Positions 59,496 through 64,000 of a stretch of DNA of 64,000 nt are shown here, piece after piece. Position numbers and translations under genes: made by a program. Each line of letters opens with the position of its first letter. Position 1 is the first letter of the stretch. The stretch spans positions 1,178,001-1,242,000 of the forward strand of contig NZ_WBJY01000001.1 of the NCBI RefSeq assembly GCF_008831085.1, read 5' to 3'. The notes under the pieces were generated by a model. That model did not search any database. It was given only the letters and a program-made list of their open reading frames with translations, and was not told where the DNA came from. This stretch comes from Pseudoclavibacter endophyticus. Lineage in GTDB: Bacteria > Actinomycetota > Actinomycetes > Actinomycetales > Microbacteriaceae.

Positions 59496-59638
59496 GATGA
59501 TGCTCCTCGAAGATGGGCGGGAGGTGCCGGAAGCTCGGTCACCCCCGTCGGCGCGCCGTGCGCCGATGAACGTCGGGCGCGGTCGCGCCCCGACAGAACA
59601 GAGCAGCCCCGACCAGGTCGGAGCTGTAGCTGAGTACC

Positions 59639-60133
59639 TTACGGAATCCAGCAGCGGTTGACAAGGACGGTATCGGCCGGCTGCGTCGTGCGGACCTGAA
59701 CGGTCACGGGCCGCGTCCGCTGTTCGCTGGCGTCGAGCTCGATGATCCGCCACCCGACGATGAGGTGCTGCGGGTTCTGCACCTCGATCGCGCAGGCGAG
59801 GTCGTATCCCGTCTGTACCGAGATACTGAGATCGGCTTCTGCGAGGTTGTCGGCGGGCACCCGGAACGCGGTGACCCGTGTCTCGATGGTGCTGTCAGCG
59901 CCCTGCTGCGCCTGGCCCAGCCCCCAGAACGCGACCGTGGCCGCCGTAAGAACGGCAACGACGGCGACACTCACGATCGGCCATTGCCGGCGCGCACGAT
60001 CCGGCGCCCTCCGCGGGCCCCGGCCATACCTGGCGACCAGCAACGCCCGCTCGGGGGTGACCGCGTCGTCCGGCTCGCCTTCGTCGCCGTCTCGTCCGAA
60101 CCGGTCGGGGCGTTCGTCGACAGCGGACGTCAC
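59639..60133 (-). CDS. DUF4307 membrane protein
   Basis: A 164-residue protein. A charged N-terminus (about 50 residues) contains ERALLVARYGR, which is typical of the family. One membrane helix follows (about 51-72, PIVSVAVVAVLTAATVAFWGL). The outer domain has two Cys (YDLACAIEVQN and VNRCWIP) that could form a disulfide. The family is restricted to actinomycetes, often beside mca and greA, as here. Its function is unknown. Confidence 0.85.
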   Translation of the reverse strand: MTSAVDERPDRFGRDGDEGEPDDAVTPERALLVARYGRGPRRAPDRARRQWPIVSVAVVAVLTAATVAFWGLGQAQQGADSTIETRVTAFRVPADNLAEADLSISVQTGYDLACAIEVQNPQHLIVGWRIIELDASEQRTRPVTVQVRTTQPADTVLVNRCWIP

Positions 60134-60217
60134 GGGGCTCCTTCCGGACCGGGGGATGGCGTTCGAGCGTTAGGCTCCTGAACAAGGTTAACGGGTCTGG
60201 CGATCCGAAGGAGCATA

Positions 60218-61090
60218 GTGACACTTCGACTCATGGCGGTCCACGCCCATCCCGATGACGAATCGAGCAAGGGGGCCGGCACGTACTCGGCGTACGCCTC
60301 CCGAGGCGTCGAGGTCATGGTCGTCAGCTGTACCGGCGGCGAGGCCGGCGACATCCTCAACGGCGGTCTCGAGTCGATCGAGCACGCGAAACGCGACCTC
60401 TCGGGTCTTCGGCGCGTCGAGATGGCGCACGCGCAAGAGATCCTCGGCGTGCAGCACCGCTGGCTCGGCTACCTCGATTCGGGCATGGCGAGAGAAGACG
60501 GCTCGCTCGCGCCGGGCACCTTCGCGGCGATCCCGCTCGAGATCACGGCGCGCCCGCTCATCCGCCTTGTGCGCGAGTTCAGGCCGCACGTCATGATCAC
60601 CTACGACGAGCAGGGCGGATATCCGCATCCCGACCACATCCGGTGCCATGAGGTCTCATTGCGCGCATGGCGCGAGTCGGGCACTGAGTCGTCGCCGGAG
60701 CTCGGTGACCCGTGGCGCATCTCGAAGCTGTACTACGACCGCACCATGAATCCCGAGCGCTTCGAGTCGGTCTTCGAGTCGCTCAAGCGAACGTCTCCCG
60801 GCTCCCACCTCGTGGAGCGCATGGAGGAGATGCTGGGTTGGATGCGCAAGCGACCGGTCGTGACGGCGACGACCACGCAGGTCGACGTCTCCGACTTCTT
60901 CGACCGTCGCGACAGCGCGCTCCGCGCCCACGCGAGCCAGGTCGCTCCGGACGGCTTCTTCCTCGGCCTTCCCGAGGGGCTCGAGCGCGGCGCCTACCCG
61001 TTCGAGGACTATGAGCTCGTCGATTCGCGCGTTGATGCGCCGACGCCCGAGACCGATCTCTTCGCCGGCATCGACGAGGCGGGAGCGTGA
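60218..61090 (+). CDS. mca: Mycothiol S-conjugate amidase
   Basis: A 290-residue zinc deacetylase of the MshB/Mca group. The metal motif is HAHPDDESSKG at residues 7-17, and the third His lies in GGYPHPDHIRCH. Mca cleaves mycothiol S-conjugates to a mercapturic acid and GlcN-inositol during detoxification. The GTG at 60218 follows AAGGAG. It is coupled by a GTGA overlap to the small membrane protein gene downstream. Its presence shows that the organism uses mycothiol. Confidence 0.93.
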   Translation: MTLRLMAVHAHPDDESSKGAGTYSAYASRGVEVMVVSCTGGEAGDILNGGLESIEHAKRDLSGLRRVEMAHAQEILGVQHRWLGYLDSGMAREDGSLAPGTFAAIPLEITARPLIRLVREFRPHVMITYDEQGGYPHPDHIRCHEVSLRAWRESGTESSPELGDPWRISKLYYDRTMNPERFESVFESLKRTSPGSHLVERMEEMLGWMRKRPVVTATTTQVDVSDFFDRRDSALRAHASQVAPDGFFLGLPEGLERGAYPFEDYELVDSRVDAPTPETDLFAGIDEAGA

Positions 61091-61440
61091 CCGCGTTCGC
61101 GGGCGCGGCGTGGTTGGCCGCGTGGCTGACCACGGCGCCAGCCATGCTCGCGGGTGCGTCACCGACGCCAACGCCGACCGAACTGCCGTACAACCCCGAC
61201 GACGTCACGCCCGGAGTCATCGGGTTCCTGTTCACGTTTACGATCTTCGTGCTCGTGGCACTTGTCGGGTGGGACCTGCTGCGACGGGTGCGTCGCGTCA
61301 AGTACCGGGCAGAGGTCCGCGAACGGCTCGACGCGGAGATCGCCGCGCGCGACGGCGCCGACGGTGCCACTGCCGCCCCTGGCGCGGATCCCGGCGCCGA
61401 CGGTGACTCGGCGCCGCCCCCTGCGCGCGGGGCGGATTGA
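61087..61440 (+). CDS. Small membrane protein of unknown function
   Basis: A 117-residue protein. A hydrophobic N-terminus (about 1-25) could be a signal or first helix. A Thr/Pro linker follows (PTPTPTELPYNPDDVTPG), then a clear membrane helix (about 44-62, IGFLFTFTIFVLVALVGWDL) followed by Arg-rich RRVRRVKYRAEVRERL and an Ala/Gly/Asp tail. The overlap with mca suggests cotranscription. This arrangement is common in actinomycetes, but the function is not known. Confidence 0.75.
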   Translation: MTAFAGAAWLAAWLTTAPAMLAGASPTPTPTELPYNPDDVTPGVIGFLFTFTIFVLVALVGWDLLRRVRRVKYRAEVRERLDAEIAARDGADGATAAPGADPGADGDSAPPPARGAD

Positions 61441-61443
61441 TCG

Positions 61444-62367
61444 CTACGCGTATGGCGGATTGATCGCGACGAGGAGCACGCCGGCCCACTGGCACAGGAA
61501 CGCGAGCGTGGTGAATGCGTGGAAGATCTCGTGGAATCCGAAGTGCTGCGGTGACGGATCCGGCCACTTCGTCGCGTACACGACGGCACCGACCGTGTAG
61601 AACAGGCCGCCCACGACGATGAGCACCATCATCACGACGTTCGCCTGCACGAGGTCGAAGATGTACATGACCGCGCCCCAGCCGAGCGCGATGTAGAGCG
61701 CCGTGGACAGCCAGCGCGGCGCCCCTATCCAGAAGAGGCGAAACCCGATGCCGAGCAGGGCCACGCCCCAGACGACGCCGAACAGAAGCCAGCCCTTTTC
61801 GGGCGGGAGCGCGAGCAGCGAGACGGGCGTGTAGGTGCCCGCGATCAGTACGAAGATGTTGGCGTGGTCGAAGCGCTTGAGCGCGACCTTCGCGCGGAGC
61901 GACCAGTTGAACCGGTGGTACAGGGCGGAGACGCCGAACAGCAGCCACGAGCTCACGGCGTAGACCGCCGAGGCGACCGTTGCGAGCCAGCCGTCGGCCA
62001 CCAGGATGAGCACGACACCGGCCACGACAGCCACCGGAAATGTGCCAGCGTGGATCCAGCCCCGCCAGGTCGGACGGGCGGCCAGGGCGGCGCGCGCCAA
62101 CTTCGAGTGCGACCTGATCGCGCGTCGCCTGCGCTCGCTCAGCGCCCGTCGTTTCTCGATCGACGCGTCGAGCACCGGCAAGTGCAGAGCGGGTTCTTCT
62201 CCCGGGTCGAGCTCGCTCGGGGTTTCCGTCTCGCCCGCTGGTGTGTCGTCGCCCGTGTCATCCCCTGCCCGGTGATTCTTGGCCCGGTGATCACCGACCC
62301 GGCTGGCCGAATCGTGCGAGACCGGGTCGTGGTCGACAGCGTCACGCGTCTCGTCGTCGGGCGTCAT
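61444..62367 (-). CDS. trhA: Hemolysin III/TrhA family membrane protein
   Basis: A 307-residue protein. A polar N-terminus of about 95 residues, rich in Asp, His and Glu, precedes seven hydrophobic helices. Family His residues are in VSALYHRFNWS and near the end in FGFHEIFHAFT, the PAQR/HlyIII pattern. Bacterial TrhA proteins affect membrane energetics or lipid balance; the hemolysin name is historical. ATG 62367 and GTG 62385 are both possible starts; neither has a strong ribosome site. It is convergent with the small membrane protein gene. Confidence 0.85.
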   Translation of the reverse strand: MTPDDETRDAVDHDPVSHDSASRVGDHRAKNHRAGDDTGDDTPAGETETPSELDPGEEPALHLPVLDASIEKRRALSERRRRAIRSHSKLARAALAARPTWRGWIHAGTFPVAVVAGVVLILVADGWLATVASAVYAVSSWLLFGVSALYHRFNWSLRAKVALKRFDHANIFVLIAGTYTPVSLLALPPEKGWLLFGVVWGVALLGIGFRLFWIGAPRWLSTALYIALGWGAVMYIFDLVQANVVMMVLIVVGGLFYTVGAVVYATKWPDPSPQHFGFHEIFHAFTTLAFLCQWAGVLLVAINPPYA

Positions 62368-62499
62368 GAATGCTGAAGGAGTCACCTCACCAGGGTAGGT
62401 GCGCGCGCCGCGGGGGCGCTGATTCGGAGCAACCTTCGTGCCACCGCCGAGCGGATTCGACGCCCACTCTGCGTGGCCGAGTCGGGGTACGTTGTGCTG

Positions 62500-63285
62500 G
62501 TGACTCGCAAACGTCGGCGAAAAGGGCTTGATCTCCTCTATCGTCTCTATCTGCAGCGCGTGCGGCGCGAGCTCGAGGGAATGACGGTACCGCGGCACGT
62601 CGCGATGATCATCGATGGCAACCGAAGATGGGCGAAACTGCTCGGCCATGCCGACGCCGCGCACGGCCACCGAGCCGGGGCCGCCAAGATGGCCGAGTTC
62701 CTGACCTGGTGCGATCGCGCGGGCATCGAGGTCGTCACGATCTACCTGCTCTCGCAAGACAATCTGCGCCACCGCAGCAACGACGAGCTCCGAGAGCTCG
62801 TGCCCATCATCGCGTCGCTCGCGCGCACGATCGGACGCAATGAGCAGTGGCGGGTTCAGCACGTCGGCTCCGATGACGGCCTCGACGACGAGCTGCTCGC
62901 GACGCTCGATGCCGTCGAGCAGCAGACAGCCGACCGCACCGGCATGCACGTCAACCTGGCCGTCGGTTACGGCGGCCGCAATGAGATCGTCGAGGCGGTG
63001 CGTTCGATGCTGCGCGCTGGCGCCGAACGCGGCCGCTCGATCGCGGAGCTCGCAGAGTCGGTGACGGTCGACGAGATCGCGAAGTATCTCTACACGGGAG
63101 GGCAGCCCGACCCGGACCTCGTGATCCGCACGTCCGGCGAACAGCGCCTCAGCGACTTCCTGTTGTGGCAGTCCGCGCACTCGGAGTTCTACTTCGTCGA
63201 GGCACTCGGGCCCGACCTGCGCGAGGTCGACTTCTGGCGCGCGCTCCGCGACTACGCCGGGCGTCAGCGCCGATTCGGCCATTGA
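62500..63285 (+). CDS. uppS: Isoprenyl transferase (undecaprenyl diphosphate synthase family)
   Basis: A 261-residue cis-prenyltransferase. It has HVAMIIDGNRRWAK with the catalytic Asp, YLLSQDNL, and the C-terminal RTSGEQRLSDFLLWQSAHSEFYF. It makes the lipid carrier for cell wall synthesis by adding isopentenyl units. The GTG at 62500 gives the usual family N-terminus (VTRKRRRKGLDLLYRLY); a GTG at 62473 is possible. It is divergent from trhA across about 130 bases. Confidence 0.93.
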   Translation: MTRKRRRKGLDLLYRLYLQRVRRELEGMTVPRHVAMIIDGNRRWAKLLGHADAAHGHRAGAAKMAEFLTWCDRAGIEVVTIYLLSQDNLRHRSNDELRELVPIIASLARTIGRNEQWRVQHVGSDDGLDDELLATLDAVEQQTADRTGMHVNLAVGYGGRNEIVEAVRSMLRAGAERGRSIAELAESVTVDEIAKYLYTGGQPDPDLVIRTSGEQRLSDFLLWQSAHSEFYFVEALGPDLREVDFWRALRDYAGRQRRFGH

Positions 63286-63618
63286 CGACGACACGCCGAG
63301 GTATCGCACGCGACACGCCGTGCTGCGCGGATTCCGGCGAGCTCGGATGGCGGCGCGACCAATCGCGTGCGTCACGTTGGTCACAGGAATAGACGCGAGC
63401 ATCCCTGCGCCACGCTGGACGTGACGAGCACGTAAACGTTTGTCGCTCACCGTCGAAAACGCGCCTTTCGCTGCCCGGATTTCCAGAGGTCCGCGCGTAG
63501 CGTGAACGCCATCAGGTACCTGCCTGATCGAGCGTCCACCGCTCGACTCACCCCGTGCGATCATGCGGTGGATGCCCGACACCCGACGAGCGAAGCAGCT
63601 CGGCGAAGGAGCGCACCA
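63286..63618. other. 333-base gap between uppS and the PhoH-type gene
   Basis: No coding sequence is recognised. It holds a small dyad ATCAGG-N6-CCTGAT (63511-63528) and the AAGGAG site of the next gene. It probably contains that gene's promoter, but no convincing -35/-10 pair was found. Confidence 0.4.
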
Positions 63619-64000
63619 GTGATCACGTCACCTCGCGACTACGAATCGATCGAGACCGGCGAGGGGGTGGATCACGCTGGCGCGGCATCGACCGGAGTCG
63701 TCACGTATGTGCTCGACACGTCGGTGCTGCTGAGCGATCCTCGCGCCATCTTCCGGTTCGCCGAGCACGCCGTCGTCATTCCGATCGTCGTGATCACCGA
63801 GCTCGAGAAGAAGCGGCACGACCCGGAGATCGGCTTCTTCGCCCGGCAGGCGCTGCGCTACCTCGACAAGTTGCGTGTCGAGCACGAGCGCCTCGACTTC
63901 CCGATCCCCATCGGCGAGCAGGGGGGCACGTTGCGCGTCGAGTTGAACCACTCGAACCAGGACGTGCTGCCGAGCGGTATGCGGCTCGGCGACAACGACT
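63619..64000 (+). CDS. PhoH family protein with N-terminal PIN domain (partial, runs off the end)
   Basis: The first 127 codons are visible. GTG 63619 has AAGGAG at a suitable spacing. After about 27 variable residues comes the PIN domain, with [15 protein letters not shown] (acidic metal residue), [19 protein letters not shown] and [11 protein letters not shown]. The order matches the PhoH2-type proteins (PIN nuclease plus PhoH ATPase/helicase) common in actinomycetes. The ATPase domain would lie outside the window, so the assignment rests on the PIN part and the neighbours. Confidence 0.82.
   Translation, partial: MITSPRDYESIETGEGVDHAGAASTGVVTYVLDTSVLLSDPRAIFRFAEHAVVIPIVVITELEKKRHDPEIGFFARQALRYLDKLRVEHERLDFPIPIGEQGGTLRVELNHSNQDVLPSGMRLGDND

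Overview
The window reads as chromosomal DNA of a high-GC actinomycete, most like a Microbacteriaceae-type organism. Evidence for this is a mycothiol S-conjugate amidase (mca), a monomeric NADP isocitrate dehydrogenase, a DUF4307 membrane protein, a complete mycofactocin locus, many GTG starts, and runs of genes joined by 4-base ATGA/GTGA overlaps. No rRNA, tRNA, CRISPR array, transposase or phage gene was seen.

Layout. After the tail of one membrane protein (1-170), positions 192-53324 form an almost uninterrupted catabolic and import region of about 53 kb. Housekeeping genes follow from 53410 to the end: icd, lemA, an AI-2E family permease, ilvA, greA, DUF4307, mca, trhA, uppS and the start of a PhoH-type gene.

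Block A (192-11015) holds two copies of an unusual two-gene module. Each copy is a small protein with a Cys-Gly-Ser-Cys motif (a Cys form of the 'UGSC' (seleno)protein family) followed by a larger partner with a W-T-D-G-x-P motif. Around them lie a phenylacetate-CoA-ligase-like enzyme, a NifU-like mini-protein, an SDR, an acyl-CoA dehydrogenase, an AMP-forming acyl-CoA ligase, a MaoC hydratase and an IclR regulator. This looks like CoA-linked degradation of an unidentified acid.

Block B (11168-18530) has two tandem SsuA/NMT1-type binding lipoproteins, an ATPase and a permease. A three-gene biotin-dependent carboxylase follows (carboxyltransferase, biotin carrier, biotin carboxylase). Block C (18801-25816) is a peptide/nickel-type ABC importer, again with two tandem binding proteins. 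Block D (25935-30825) has two divergent IclR regulators and an FAD oxidoreductase/IlvD-type dehydratase operon.

Block E (31052-39775) is a mycofactocin locus with a rearranged order: mftABC on the minus strand, then mftR-mftG, an inserted iclR, and mftD-mftE-mftF on the plus strand. The 44-residue MftA precursor gene is present at 32623-32757. Block F (39813-47125) holds the likely mycofactocin users: an SDR, two NDMA-dependent-type zinc alcohol dehydrogenases flanking an aldehyde dehydrogenase, a third zinc alcohol dehydrogenase and an amidohydrolase. Block G (47486-53324) is a second complete peptide-type ABC importer.

Taken together, the region encodes three ABC uptake systems, alcohol and aldehyde oxidation tied to mycofactocin, CoA activation and beta-oxidation-like steps, a dedicated carboxylase, and four IclR regulators. 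The duplicated CGSC/partner module is the least understood and most interesting part. Its chemistry cannot be deduced from sequence alone.
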